Positions 11,176-23,727 of a DNA stretch of 64,000 nucleotides are shown here, in pieces (within the stretch, counting starts at the first letter, position 1; every line of letters begins with the position of its first letter). Source of the stretch: Paraconiothyrium sp. Pb-2020 (lineage: Eukaryota > Ascomycota > Dothideomycetes > Pleosporales > Didymosphaeriaceae); assembly GCA_022419385.1 (NCBI GenBank), contig JAJUBI010000008.1, forward strand, positions 1,054,001 through 1,118,000, written 5' to 3'. Below the pieces are notes generated by a model that worked only from the letters and a program-made list of their open reading frames with translations, did no database searches and had not been told where the DNA came from. A program made the translations under genes and the position numbers.

Positions 11176-14100
11176 TCATGCCGAGGCTCGAAACGCGGCG
11201 AGAAACGCGGCGAGGGCGTTCAAACTCTTGTTCTTTGGCCCAAGTCGGGGATGCGGGGTGAGTTCGTGATTCGCCCTGTGGGCCTGAAGGGAGATGCGGG
11301 CTTGTTGAGCGGGGTTCATGGGTGACTGGTGAGCAGGCGGTAGGGAGAAGCCTTGGTGCCCGTCTTGTAAGTTGGCGGTTGAATGGTGGGTTTTCAGCGA
11401 TGCGACGGGTGAGCCAGGATGCGTGGCATGGTTTGAGACGGGAGTTTGCGGTGGGCCAGTTGTGGGTTGGAGGTTTGATGTTGTCAGAGCGCTGGTGGTG
11501 CTCTGCGAGGCGCGAGTGTAGCGTTCGATCATAGCGAGCTCTGAAATGAGGGTCTCGTGGCGGAAGGCCTCGCGTATGCTGGGGACGTTGGACTTTGCGA
11601 CGTCGTTACCGGCGACGCCGGGGAGATGGTAGTTTTGACCAAGGAAGCGTTGTTTGATTACGTGCTCGAAGCCGCTTTGCTCGACAGAGTGCTTTGCGAG
11701 TTCGCACATGTCAACCGCACTGAGCTTGTAGATCTGTGCTGCGACCGAGTACTCTTCAATTAAAGGTTCTTTAGTGAAAGCGAATTGGAGAGGGTCATCA
11801 GTCGACAGCGAGACGTTCAGGCCTCGTCTGAAATAGCTGAGGAAGGGGTTACGCTCATATGCTAAGAACAAGGCGTTGTTACTAAGTGGAGACATTGCTA
11901 CACCAATTTGTTCCAGGTAGAAGATGTATTGCAGGAACGGAACCTTGCGCAAAAGCAGACCATGGCTGATACTGTGGGTGCAGAGAACGGCAGCTGCCAA
12001 ATGGTCGGTATCACCAGCTTCACCACAATGTGGTCGAAGCAAGAACGTGTTGAAACCTCGCTGCTTTCGCCAGACGTTCAATGACGCCATGTTGGCAAAG
12101 AGATAGTACATCCAGTAACTGTATGGCGGATTTTGCTTCGTCGACCAATTGGAAGGGTACGGAAACTTCTTGTAAACTCTCCGCTCAACCTTGCTCTCGT
12201 CGTCAACGCTGTCGAACCCGATGACTCTCTGCAGGAAGATATGAAGCTTGGGGTGACTGCTCGGATCTCTCGTAACCTCGAAAAGGGGCTGGAATACATT
12301 GACAATAACTTGCTCAAAATTGTCCATCAAGCCTGATCCCTTGTACACATCGAACAGACGAGGTATCTGAATGAGCCATCGTACATTAGGGGAGAACAAT
12401 TTGTTGTCCACAACCCAAGCAGCAAGCTTATCCCACTCATCAATGTCACGACCATAGATGGAAATGCGCCATTCCACGAACTGATATTTGCTCGATTCGA
12501 GATCAGAAATAACTTCTTTCGTAATCTCAGCCAAGTACCGGCCTTTGATGAAATTGTCTGTCTTGAGAAAGATCGTACGCAACCGAGACTCGCCGACCGG
12601 GTTGTACTTGAGATTGAATTTGTCGAAACGGTGGAACGAGTCAGTGTGTGCCTAGCGAGGTCAGCTACGTTTAGACGTGAGATGTCAAATATACGCACAT
12701 GCATATCGAGCGTATCGATACTAAGATCGTACGCTGTCAAGTTGATCGATTCAAAGACTTCCTTCAGGGTGAGATGCTTGCCATCACGGAAGATGACGAC
12801 CTCATCTGGCGACTTCTTCATCTTAGATTTGATGAAGCGGAGCAAATGCTTCTGGTTCATGCAGGCTGAATGATGAACGTGGGTGTCGATTTTACGAACG
12901 TTATAGAAGTCTCTATGCGGCACCTTCTTGGTATCGGCGGTCTCTTGATATTCGTTCAACAGATAGTACAGGTTGAATTTTCCCTCAAGATACTGTAATC
13001 GCCGGAATGCAAAGCTCTTGCTAGGTCCGTCAGAAGAAATTTCAAGGATGCTGTCAAGGTCCATGTAGTACTCTCGCAGCGTAGGGATGGCTACAATGGG
13101 CGTGTCGAGCTCTGCAGACTTAGAGGTTTCGTAGACCTGGAAGACGCCACTCTCATCTAGACGGCATGACATCTCGGAGGCACCGGGTAGAGGAAGCAGA
13201 TCGTCCATGTTAAAGTCCTCCCCAATGTCCTTACCCATCTTGCGAGGTGCCTTCAGGGGTGCCTCATTAGGATCGAGTACTGCGCTGCTCTGCAAACTGC
13301 TCGATGCATTCTGACGCTCCTTTGCCTTCCAGACGGGTTCCGGGTGGGGTGGATAGATGCGCCAGGAAGGATCGTCTTTGGGGTTGTCGAAATTTCCCTG
13401 AAGAGACAAACGCATATATTTATGGCGTATATCGAGCACTTTTTGCACATTTGTGTAGATGGAACCCAATTCTGCAGCGACACTTGCATCGTCCATGGCA
13501 AAACCTCCTGCACCGCTTCCAATGCCTACGCCTGCGCCTGCGCCGTGGATACCTTCTCCAGCGAGTAAGGGCTTCTGTTCGTGAGGTAGTTCAGGGTGCT
13601 TAGTGTGGTCTCTAGCTTGAGCATCGGCTTGTATATAGGGATTTGCTGCATCCGTTTGAGGGGCCTGCTCGTTGAAAGCATAGGGCTGCGATCGCGGTTC
13701 ATGCGAGTGTTCCGCCTGTGACACCCCGATGGGCAGTGTCAATCGTGGCCCCTGATTGACGAGGCTCGCGTTGCTTCTCCGCGAACGAATGCTGCCTGTC
13801 CTGCTAAGTTGTTCGACCCCATCACCGCCGCTAAAGCCCACAGGGAGCGTCTTTGCACGTATCACAGGGCTAAAACCATCGCCAGCCTGCGAGCCTCCGT
13901 ACTGGCTCTCTAGCTGGTGACGCTGATAGAACTGCTTGGCCTCTGAATGGCTCATCTGCTTCTCAGAAGCGTAATCGTAGAATGCAGTACGCCGCTGCTT
14001 GTCGCGCGGGAGCAGTCCTTGTGCATCGTGGGCGGCACCGTTATCGCCATCTTGGGTGCTCGTGCCCGCAGTAGTCTGTGCCCCCAATGCACCGCCATCG

Positions 14101-14304
14101 CTGGTTCTTGCAGGTTCATCACCTTCGTGCTCGTCTGAAGAATCGGGACTCAGCTCGTCATCCTCAGAGGAGGGGATTTGATCGTCGATTTGGGCTGCGC
14201 CCAAGTCTGGCGACGCATCAGGCGCAGACGAAAAAGAGCCTGAAGCTCCGTCAGCCTCAATTGCACGGTATACAAGGGCCTTAACAGGTGTTACCTTTAA
14301 TCAT
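11176..14304 (-). CDS. amd1: AMP deaminase
   Basis: Deaminates AMP to IMP in purine interconversion; a cytosolic zinc enzyme. The inferred exons are 14304-14295 (only 10 nt, Met-Ile-Lys plus one base), 14239-12699 and 12651-11176, giving 1008 aa. The first intron (55 nt) has a GGCTGAC branch site and TTCAG acceptor and is needed to reach an ATG; the long frame itself has none upstream. Catalytic landmarks are KIDTHVHHSACMNQKHLLRF (metal-binding His pair) and GLNVSLSTDDPLQFAFT (catalytic and metal Asp), with HCGEAGD between them. The N-terminal 250 residues are acidic and low-complexity, and the C-terminal 130 are Ser/Thr/Pro/His-rich, both typical of fungal orthologues. The micro-exon start is inferred. 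Confidence 0.95.
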
Positions 14305-15420
14305 GGTGCTGGGTCGAGGTGGAGGCGAAGCTTGTGTGCTGCTCCTCCCTGGCAGAATAAATCATGTCGACCGCCCGCAGACCGCTGACGGCCGGGACTG
14401 ACCGCATGTGACCGCGCGTCGGCGGTCTCCGCGTCCCCATCTAAGCATCAATAAATCACACTCAGCAAGCCCAATTCGATGATAGTTGGTCATACCATAA
14501 GAAGAAGAAGAGAACTCATGCATTTCATTGTTTGTAAGGTTGCTTTAAATGATGCGCCGGCTACTGGAACCGGTTCAGCCCAGCATAGCCGTCGGCAGCC
14601 GGCTGTCCTGCTTTTTCCGTTGCTCTCTCATTTCACTGCTGTCTGAACAGGCCATTCAATGAAATCGATGAAGCAATAGCGTCATGGGCGTAATGCTGGG
14701 GAGATCCACCAGATGAGGCGTTAGTAAGATACCTGCATACTCGATGATTCTCAACCGCATGGGCCCGGAATGCTTCATCGACGACTTACTTCGCTGTACA
14801 TGCGGATTGAAAAGAGTCACGGGTTGTTTCTGACTGCTCAGATTGGAGTGCACACTGGGAACATTGTTGCTAGCACAAACACCGACCGTGATCGCACTCT
14901 CCTCCAAGGATTGAGGCAGCGATCGATAAGCCGAGGCACGCTTACTTATCTGAGAACTGGCGGGGAAGGAGCGACGCGGGACGTGAGCGTGACGCGACGA
15001 CGACTTCCCTCGATCCACTGCGACTTCGCGTGCCATCCTTCATCATGTCGCCCGACAGTAGTCTTCCCATCCCATCACGCTTCTTAGCCGCGCGCTTCAC
15101 ATTGCAGTCCTCACGACGAGACACTTGCGGACGCTCAACAGCGATAACAATCTATTACAGTCTGTTTTCATAGCTAGAACCAAGGAAAAAGGAAACCACA
15201 TTGCCATTATAACACAACCTGTAACCAAAATTCCTGTCAGCAGTCTCGACAGTCCCGACTTCGCTCATCAACAAGTCAACCGTGAATTTACTTCGCAAAT
15301 CGAGCTACCTAGGATACATGTTCGCACAATAACACCGTCGAAATTCTTGCCTCACATGTGGGGAGCTGCATCACTTTCACTGAATGCATACTTCCGAAGT
15401 TCTGACCCTAATTTATCTGC
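14305..15420. promoter_or_regulatory. AMP deaminase upstream region
   Basis: I see no gene. This is the promoter side of AMP deaminase and the 3' side of the unrecognised gene ending at 15421. ORFs on either strand at 14656-15424 show no recognisable domain or splice-consistent structure. A short AAG-rich patch lies at 14500-14511. Confidence 0.5.
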
Positions 15421-16099
15421 TTAGGATCTCTTCTCGGTTTGGGTCGATGCACCGCTATTGGCAGTGCTTGATGTACCAGACCCAGATCCCTGGGCGTGGA
15501 AGGGTTCCTCCCATGGCCTCTCCCCCATCCAACGCTGAATAGCTGGCGACGAAGGCGATGCAGAGGCTTGCGTACCCGGATTGGCCGAGCCACTCCCGTT
15601 CGTCTGTTCAAATAGTCAGCAAATATCCTAGAAGAAGAGCTATGAGCGGTGCAAACCTGGGCAGCGCCGTTAGCCGGTTGCTGGTTTTCGGGATACGACA
15701 TTGTTTTAATCGAGTTTATTGATGTAGAGGCAATTCGTGGTTTCGTTTCCGGGTGGTCTCTTGATGAAGATGTGTTCTTCGTTGGGGAGATGAGCTGCTG
15801 AACCTGCACCCCGTCGCTATCTATGCTTCGCCTTTTGTAGTGGGATACTGGGTTGTGCTCCTGGTCAACCGAGGGCATGAGTAGTTCGCCCTCCATCATG
15901 TCTCGGACACGACCACGAAAGTCAAACAAAAACCAGATCATTGTGCGTCGGGCAGAGCTGTAGCCCTCGACACTCTGTGTAAGCCTTGTTAGTCAACAAC
16001 TGGCTTGTTTGGGGGTCGCTGTCATACGTTTACAAGGACATTACGCTTGAGCAAGGTGGTATGGACGACCGCACGCGCATGTGAATCCGGAAGCACAGT
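15421..16099 (-). CDS. Unrecognised fungal protein, C-terminal exons
   Basis: I do not recognise this gene. Three minus-strand exons join in phase: 16099-16028, 15974-15657 and 15603-15421, giving 190 aa up to a TAA. The middle intron boundary (16027-15975) is excellent, with a GTATGA donor, TTGACTAAC branch and ACAG acceptor. The visible protein has a conserved-looking core, GYSSARRTMIWFLFDFRGRV followed by RDMMEGELLMPSVD, and then a long Ser/Thr/Gly/Gln-rich tail ending in SGASTQTEKRS. The 5' end is not resolved. A frame ending in DTPPFPHS lies just upstream (to 16123) and would join in phase only through a 23-nt intron. The last intron uses a weak GTTTGC donor. Confidence 0.55.
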
Positions 16100-18936
16100 C
16101 TAAGTCCTAATTAAGAACTCACTGAGTGCGGAAAGGGAGGTGTGTCGCATGGGGTCTGTGCATATGGACGACCTATCCTCCCCACAAAGCGGACAGTGCT
16201 TGCAGGAGGATATTGCCCGTCCGTTGTGAGACCCGAATAGCACGGCCATTTCTTACACGTTTAAGCTCTGGGAATTCATGGCGAGCTTCTACGGCCGACT
16301 TGAAGGCATGGAACGCATGAATAAACTACAGCACCTCTAACCCAAGGTCGTCACTGAGAATTGCAAGCAACGTCAAGGCGAACCATCCTCTCGGCGAAAC
16401 CAAATGAACCATGTTACGGACCGAGTACCAGTACGTAGGGGGCCGTTTACATACAATCAGCCCCAAAAGTGTGCGCGCTATTTCGCATTGTCGACCCTGG
16501 TAGGCCAGGAACTTACTCACGAAGTCCGAGGAGGAAAAAGCAGACTCTCGATCGACATTCGCCGGCACCCTTGGCAGCAACGCCACCATAGAAATACAGC
16601 TAAAGGCGTCTTTCCATAAGCTGAGACATGGTACACCTCGCCTGGATATGGGGTGGCAAAACGGTTCGCATCTCGAAGTCTCTGTATAGAATACAGGGGT
16701 CTTGCACTAGTCTGTGTGAAATGTACGCGGGTACCTGCAGGTTCCATACTTGTACCGCCAGCCAGCCACTGCACACTCTAGACTGAACCCGAGGCGTTGT
16801 AAGGACGTATCGGCAAATCCGCTCCCACGTTGTCCGCTTGGTGTGATTAGTCTGGTTCATCTGGGTGAAGTCTCACATCGCAACCCTCAACGATGCTTCA
16901 TAGGTCCGTCGGATCGAAAAGCGTGATGTTTTATCAAAAAATACAATTGTCACACTAGAATGCCAATCGTCCGCCTGCCATCAAAACCACGCGGCGTATG
17001 CGCAGCAAGGTTTAGTGACATGACCCAACAGCCAACGGGAGGAGTTTGTCCGCGTGATATTCGTCTCTGCCGCCCGCTTATGCACAACAAATTTGTAAAA
17101 AGCAACAGGGCGTTGAGCGACACCGACGACTTCTTCACAGACTTTAGCGTAATAGAAAGACCGTGGGGGGCTCTGGCCAATGTCGCAGCGTGATGAAAAC
17201 ACACACACGGCAACAAAAGACAGCCTTGCACTCGACATGATGCGCACGTAGGCACAGACGACTCTTCACCGCTGGTATAGATTAACGAGGCTCAAGCTTC
17301 AACCAACCAAGGTAGCCTGCGAGGAACTTTCGAGAACCCTGCTACTACTCGCGTTTGTCCTGTTATGCAACCTTGGGCGTGGTGTATCCGGCGAGCACGA
17401 CCCACGCAACTAGAATGTTACCACCAGATCATCTCACACGATTGTGTTCAACGTTCTTGAAAAGCGGCACTGTGGTTGAGAGCAGCTTATGTCCTATCGA
17501 ATGAGCTCGGATAGCCTATCGAGCATTGTTTTACAATTGTTCAATTGAACCCTGGCGTCCCAGGTCATTATAGAAGCTGACTATAAGACCGACTACCCAC
17601 TGTCATCGGACATCTTGAGCAAAATCTGCTATATCCTCCGAATTACGGCATTCCGGACCCAAAGGCCCACCTGATGACCGATAAGAGGAAAAGATCTGAG
17701 CTTCACGTAGCACCATAAACGTTGAAGCACTGGCAGACATGAGGTCCAGCCACAGGACTACCTTCCGTTCAGCATGCTCCTGTTCGTTCAACAGTCCTTG
17801 CTTCGCACTCTCCCTTACCTATTCGGTACGCTTTCAGCCCCCTTGCGCACTACGCGAGCACATATGGGGGCGGTGACCTACATCTCTATGTGAAACCCAT
17901 GTGCTCTGATTTCTAAGATTATATCCGCACTTACAACGCCACTGCCGCAACAGTCGTACGTAGTCTCTTGCCGATATAACCTTTCCCCGACCTACATGCG
18001 TCCCGCCACGGCAACCGTAGCACCGCGGTTCAGCCTTACGCACGCGCACCCCATCACCTACGTTACACCGCGAGGTACCTCGGCGCATTTCGGCGCACAC
18101 ACGTAGCTCTCACGGTTCACCAAAATCATTGTCTCACAGCAAAGATATCTGTCACCTTTCACACACCCTCGTGCACGTTGGACGCCTGGTTGTTAGTCTC
18201 TGCTGACACGGTGCAACAGCTGGCCCCGGACCCCAGATCGTGGCAGCGCTTCTTCCCGCCCGTCATGCAACGGGTGCTATTTCAAGTGTGATTCAAGCGT
18301 GGTTCAAAAATAGCAATTATGTCTGTCTCTATCCGTAGAACATGGTTGCGATATATCTCGAGTGAGGCAGACCCACGAGTGCTGGACGCATACACTTGTG
18401 ATTGTTGCAGTCACTGATTAACAGCTTCGAGGCCACTTCTAATTGTAGACTAGCTCGAGTACAATCTTGCTATGTGGTAATAGTAACATGGTAGGCGGTC
18501 ATCGTCCTATACGATACGGACGTTGTTGCTATCAATGCTTGATACATACAAGCTATGGTTTATTAGCCCTCTCCGCATTGCTAATTGCCAGACATCGATT
18601 GATCTCCTAGGTCCAACAGTGACTTGTATCTCGCCCTCGCACCACGATACGCAATCCTATGTTTCTCTAACCGTGCCTGTCCGCGGCCTCTTCATCGCCG
18701 TTCATCCTGTGATTTACTGGGATAGTTTGAGGTGGGTAGCTTTGCTGCGGCGGCCCTCTCAAATTTGCACCCCTGAGCACTATCTTAAATAAGCATAGCG
18801 GGATTGGTAAATACGGTAAGACATTATGCATATTTGAGGATGGGGATGATGTGATGTGAAATTTTTGTTGGCTCTATGCCTTCTATAGGGTATCGAGAGG
18901 AAGAGAAATTACCCACGCTCAAGGCTCGCAAAAGAT
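16100..18936. other. Gene-poor stretch, 5' side of unrecognised gene and 3' side of MTD1
   Basis: About 2.8 kb has no gene I can support. The first 230 bases probably contain the missing 5' exon(s) of the unrecognised gene. ORFs from 16326 to 18792 mostly lack ATG starts and have no recognisable motifs. No tRNA, repeat array or intact transposon is seen. Confidence 0.5.
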
Positions 18937-20032
18937 TCACGAAGCCTTCTCGTCTGCAGTCTTTTGTGCGGCATCCTCTGCTGCGTTGATCTTGTTCTGC
19001 ACCATGCGCTACCGTAATTCAGTAATTGATGCTCGTAAAGTTGAATTTACTTACCAACAAGTTCCGTAGCAAAACCACGATGGTGACTTTGCCAATCGCA
19101 GGGACGTAAATAGATGCCTTCTGTTTGACTTCCGGCGTGAAATTCCTCTCACTAGAGAAATTGATGCAGACGGCTCCGTCACGCATATTCTCCAGCGGGA
19201 CCTTGTACGTATCGCCCGGCACGCCGCTGATGACAACGTCACTCACAGGCAAGCAGTCATTGATGGTCCATCCAGGCTTCTCTTCGACCTCATGCCTACG
19301 CTTGCGTAGTCCCTCGCCTCGCGTGAACATCTGCACGTCATTGATATCCACACTGTACACGCATGCTCCATCGTTCGCCAGTAGTGCAGCGAGCGGTCGC
19401 CCGACAACCTCGCTTCTGTTGATGACCGTGATTGTGCGCCCGTGTAGCCTGTTGCCATAGGGAAGTATAGTATTGTATATCCGGAGGTACTCGAGAATCT
19501 TAATTACGGCGAGCGGGGTGCAGGGCAGTATGCTCTTCTTCGTGTTCGCATCGTCGAGGAAGCGGATGTTCTGGTACATGTTAAAGATGTATTGATGCGA
19601 AAGACCTTCGACATCTTTGTCGATGGAGACGATTTGCTGCAGGTACTGGTCCTGGCGATTGCCGAAGATGGGGTAGTAGACGATGATGCCGTCGACTTTG
19701 TCATCGTTGTTTGCGTCGATAAGGGCGTCTTCGAGGAGTTCGCGATCAATCTCGCGAAGCTCGAATGCGAAGCCACTACATATTGTTAGGACAACTGTCC
19801 TTTCGCTGTGACTTGTGACTGCGTAGTAAAAAGATGAACATGCTCACTTTTCGTTAGCAGTCTTGCCCGTCCAATCCGCGTAAACCCTTGCGGCAGGATC
19901 CTGAGACGAGAGAAATCCCACGAGCAGTGGCTTGCGATTGATTTTCTTCAAGCCATCCTGGACCTCCTCCAATAGCTTCTTCGCAATGTTGTTTGCAAGA
20001 ACGACCTTGCAATTGGGCTTCTCCTCGGCCAT
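18937..20032 (-). CDS. mtd1: Methylenetetrahydrofolate dehydrogenase (NAD+)
   Basis: Cytosolic NAD-dependent oxidation of 5,10-methylene-THF to methenyl-THF, linking one-carbon metabolism to purine synthesis. Exons 20032-19848, 19775-19055 and 19008-18937 give 325 aa, close to the yeast Mtd1 length. Visible features are an N-terminal catalytic domain with VGFLSSQDPAARVYADWTGK, the DKDVEGLSHQYIFNMYQN loop, and an NAD-binding domain with TITVINRSEVVGRPLAALLA and VVISGVPGDTYKVPLENMRD. Introns are 72 and 46 nt with GTGAGC and GTAAGT donors. The short last exon encodes a charged, Ala/Lys-rich tail. The gene is divergent from MET18 across 323 bp. Confidence 0.95.
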
Positions 20033-20355
20033 GGTGGGGTGACTTGGGGTGACTTTGCGCAGAGCAGGAAAAGGAATGGGGAGACAACGACGACGTAAGG
20101 ACCCAGTGCCTGGCTCTTAAATGGTCCAATGCCTTCCCAACACTCTCAACTTCATATGTTCAATTAATCTTGCAATCTGATTCACGCGCCGCACTTCCTC
20201 CGCGAGCCCTGAACTTTTTTTGCGACGCCCCACCTTCCGACATCGGCCAATCAACGCAACAGGAAGTAGCTTTCGTCATATCGGGAACTCGCGTATCGCG
20301 AAGCCCCGCGGTGAACAGAACTGCACTCCTTTCCTCGTTCAATTATCGTGTGAGC
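20033..20355. promoter_or_regulatory. Shared divergent promoter, MTD1 / MET18
   Basis: These 323 bases separate divergent start codons. I see no TATA box and no other gene. Confidence 0.6.
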
Positions 20356-23300
20356 ATGTCAGACATCCAGCAATTCTTGCTGGAATATGACCGGAACAAG
20401 CGCGAGGCGAGTCAGGTGGCACAGAAGAGTGCGACGAGTGAGTGGAAACGGGATGCGGCGGGGAAGACGCGACTGACGGGTGCGTGCAGGACTGGCCGAT
20501 GGCGACTTGAAGCTGTTGGCACTCATTGAAGAGCTTGGAGAGTATTTCAACAGTGAGGATGGCGCAATTCGGTCGAAGGGTAATGCTCCGACTCTTAGCA
20601 AAGGACATCACTGACCGTCCTAGCTATGGCCTACCTCGCAGAGGTGCTTGGTTTCGTCCCGCCGAAAGTACTATCGTTGCAGCAGCGTCCGTTCGATCGC
20701 TCTGTCCTACAAATCAAATACTGAGAAGATATAGGAAACCTCCTCTGCGACTTTATTCTTTCTCGCACTGAAGACGGCGAAGGCATAGGCTCATGCGCGA
20801 AAGCCTTATTAGCGCTCGAGGAGCGCGGGAAGTGGGACAGCGGGCGGGTGCAAGACATCATGGAAACACTCCTTGCGAACACAAGTCCACTCCGCCAGTA
20901 CAAGCAGCAAAGCGAACGATACCCCGTGCTACGCCTCATAGACGCACTGCTGGCGAAATATAGAGACGCATTGCGAACGCTGCACGATTCGAAGTCCGAT
21001 TTCCTTTCGCGGTTCATTGCATACTTTGACGGCGAGAAGGATCCCCGGAACCTCATGGTTGTGTTCTCCATACTTCGCGTGCCCATGACGGAGTGGAATA
21101 TTGGTGCGGATGCTCAGGATCTCTTCGACGCGGTCTTCAATTACTTCCCCATCACGTTCCGACCTCCACCGGACGATCCATATGGCATCACGGCCCAAGA
21201 CTTGAAGGATAGATTACGCGAGTGTATTTCTTCTACCGCGAATTTCGCGCCCTATGCGTTCCCGGCCCTGCTGGACAAACTGGACTCGACATCCATGAAC
21301 ACGAAGCGCGATGTCCTCCAGACTATCATTTCGTCTGTCAAGGAATACGGCCCGCGGACTATCTCACTTTACTCGATTACGCTCTGGGACGCGCTGAAGT
21401 TTGAGATCCTGAACGTGCAAGAAGAAGATTTAGCTGAGGAGGCATTGGACGGACTGGCAGCAATCGCTCAAACACTCTCCCAGGGCACAAGCGGACCACT
21501 GAATGCGTATCTTCGTCCAATCATCAAAGAATGTAACGAGCATTTGGAAGACGCTCCTACAAAGCAATCACAGGCAGCAGCTAGGATACTGTCAAGTATC
21601 GCTAATGTTTCACCGGATGTCACCAACCTTCTCCTGGCTGGTGTTCTACCGACCATGCTTACCTTGTTCCAGAGCGCTGACAATATGGCTAAGCGGAGAG
21701 GGCTATTGGAGGTATTGGCCCAGCTAATTAAAGCTAACATCGATGTGTACGGAGACTGGCGGTCGACGGGGTCCGCCGGGGCAACTGCGCCAAAGAACGC
21801 ATTGGCGCAGTACCGCGATCAAGCCCTAGAGATTTTGTTGCACGGCCTTGAGATTTCGCCTATCAACAACGTATCGTACCGGTTGGTCTGCGCAGACGGC
21901 TTGCTTCAGCTATCGAAAGTCAGAGAGCTTCTGAGTGAAGACGACATTGGAAAAATAATACAGCTGCTACACGCCATTGTTATCCATGAGGAGTCGTTTG
22001 GAAAGGACGAGGTCAAGGAGAGCGCTATAAACAGCCTGGTCGAAATCGCACACCAGAAACCTCAAGTAGTTATCGACAAGGCGTTCCCGGCTTTCATGGC
22101 ACAACTTCCAGATACGGACGAAGGCTCGAAGGGTCACGTGGCTGTCTTGGAAGCTTTCGCAAAGTTAGCATGCGCAGAGAAGGTCTTCGATACAGTCATT
22201 CTTCGGCTGAAGAATAAGTTCTCCGCTGCAGTCTCCCAGAACGCTTCGTCTGGGTACATCGTGGCCCTTCTGTCAGCAATCCTATATGCGCTCACCAAAG
22301 GATCGAACAAGCTCGAACAGGATCCCAATACCTCGACCTATTACCAAGACATCGTACTGCCACTTTTGAAACGAGCATCTAGTACAGACGCCTCTCATCC
22401 CGTAGCTTTCGATAACGAAACCACACTTGACCTCGTAGGCAGAATTTGCAACATCGTCGTCCGGTCACAATCTGCGGAGAAGCAGGAAGCAATTGCTTCA
22501 GAGTTGTATACTCTTTTCAGGAGCACACCGCAGGCTGAGCTGCCGCCTTTCAACATGAGTGCACCTCTTGAGGCTCACAAGACTATGATTGTTTCCACCC
22601 ACCTTCTTGCTTCATTCCGCAAGGAGACTCGACTACCCTGCGAAATCGAGCTCCTAGTCTCTTCGCTGGCAAATTACACTCAACAACCCGATCTCTCCGT
22701 TCCCGTACGTTCCGCCTCTCTGCGCCAGTTGTCCCTCGCCATCAACAAATTCTATTCAGCTACCGCCTTGAAGACCTGCATGGATCCACTAATCAATGCT
22801 CCCTTCGAACTGTTCTCCCCAGAGAAGCTTGATCCGCCCAGGATACGCGTAATTTTTGCATGCCTCAAGGGCATCCTCCTTCGAAGCAGTCCAGCCCTAG
22901 CCAAATTATACCCCCAACTCCTAGGCTTCTTATCGCATCAGAAGTACGGGACGGCTATAGCGCACGGATTTAGCACGCTTCTTCAGCCTGACGATCTTCT
23001 GACGAAACAAAACCATTGCCAGATTTCCGGACTTCACAAACAGAAGTCTTTTTCCTTATTGGTACCTAACATCACACAAGCGTTCCGCGAAGCGTCAGCC
23101 GAGACGAAACCTAATTACCTCATCGCGCTCAGTGGTATATTAAGATGGCTACCCTTCGATATTGTCATTGAAGAAGTTGCATCCCTAATACTTTTGCTTC
23201 TTCAATCACTCGACCTTAAAGGCGAGGACTTTGTAAAAGAGGCTGCGATTGGTACGCTCGCCTCAACGCTTCAAGAGAAGCCTGAGGTCGTGCAAGAACA

Positions 23301-23565
23301 CGCGGGGAGTCTGATTTCGCGGTTGCTGGCAAATTCCGTGGTGAACAAGGAGTCACCGACACCAGCAAGAGTGCGCGCCGCCGCCTGCCGGTGTCTGATG
23401 CTGGTGCCGGATAAGCTGAGGTTAGAGGTCGTGTTGCCTTACAGAAGGCAAGTATGTAAGAAGTTGACGGCTGCTTTAGATGATGGGAAGAGAGAGGTGA
23501 GGAGCGCGGCTGTGAGGTGTCGGGCCAGGTGGCTGGAGGTGGATGAGGCTGGGGATGATGATTGA
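20356..23565 (+). CDS. met18: MMS19/MET18 cytosolic iron-sulphur assembly protein
   Basis: Targeting subunit of the cytosolic Fe-S cluster assembly complex, which delivers clusters to DNA polymerases, XPD/Rad3 and other nuclear enzymes. Exons 20356-20437, 20490-20579, 20624-20686 and 20735-23565 give 1021 aa of mostly alpha-helical HEAT-like repeats. Diagnostic stretches are GEYFNSEDGAIRSKAMAYLA, YFDGEKDPRNLMVVFSILRV and DDPYGITAQDLKDRLRECIS. The third intron (20687-20734) is 48 nt, a multiple of three. It starts with the unusual GTCCGT and carries an in-frame TGA, so it must be removed; splicing restores QQRNLLCDF. The frame is clean from there to the end. Confidence 0.93.
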
Positions 23566-23727
23566 ATGGTGGTCTTGAGGTAGGAAGAAATTTGAATCGT
23601 AAATAGGGACACTTTTGTATGAAGTGGTATATCTGCATATCAACGCCGAAGCATGCCCTTAACGCCGCCCATGCAACATCCCATCGTCTCACTCAGGCTT
23701 CATCTGAGCTCCGCGCCTTTCGTTGCC

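Noticed and set aside
16123..16329. Several plausible reading frames, including a Cys-rich one, upstream of the unrecognised gene
   Set aside because: Three frames each look protein-like over the same bases, so I cannot choose; reported only as the possible 23-nt intron.
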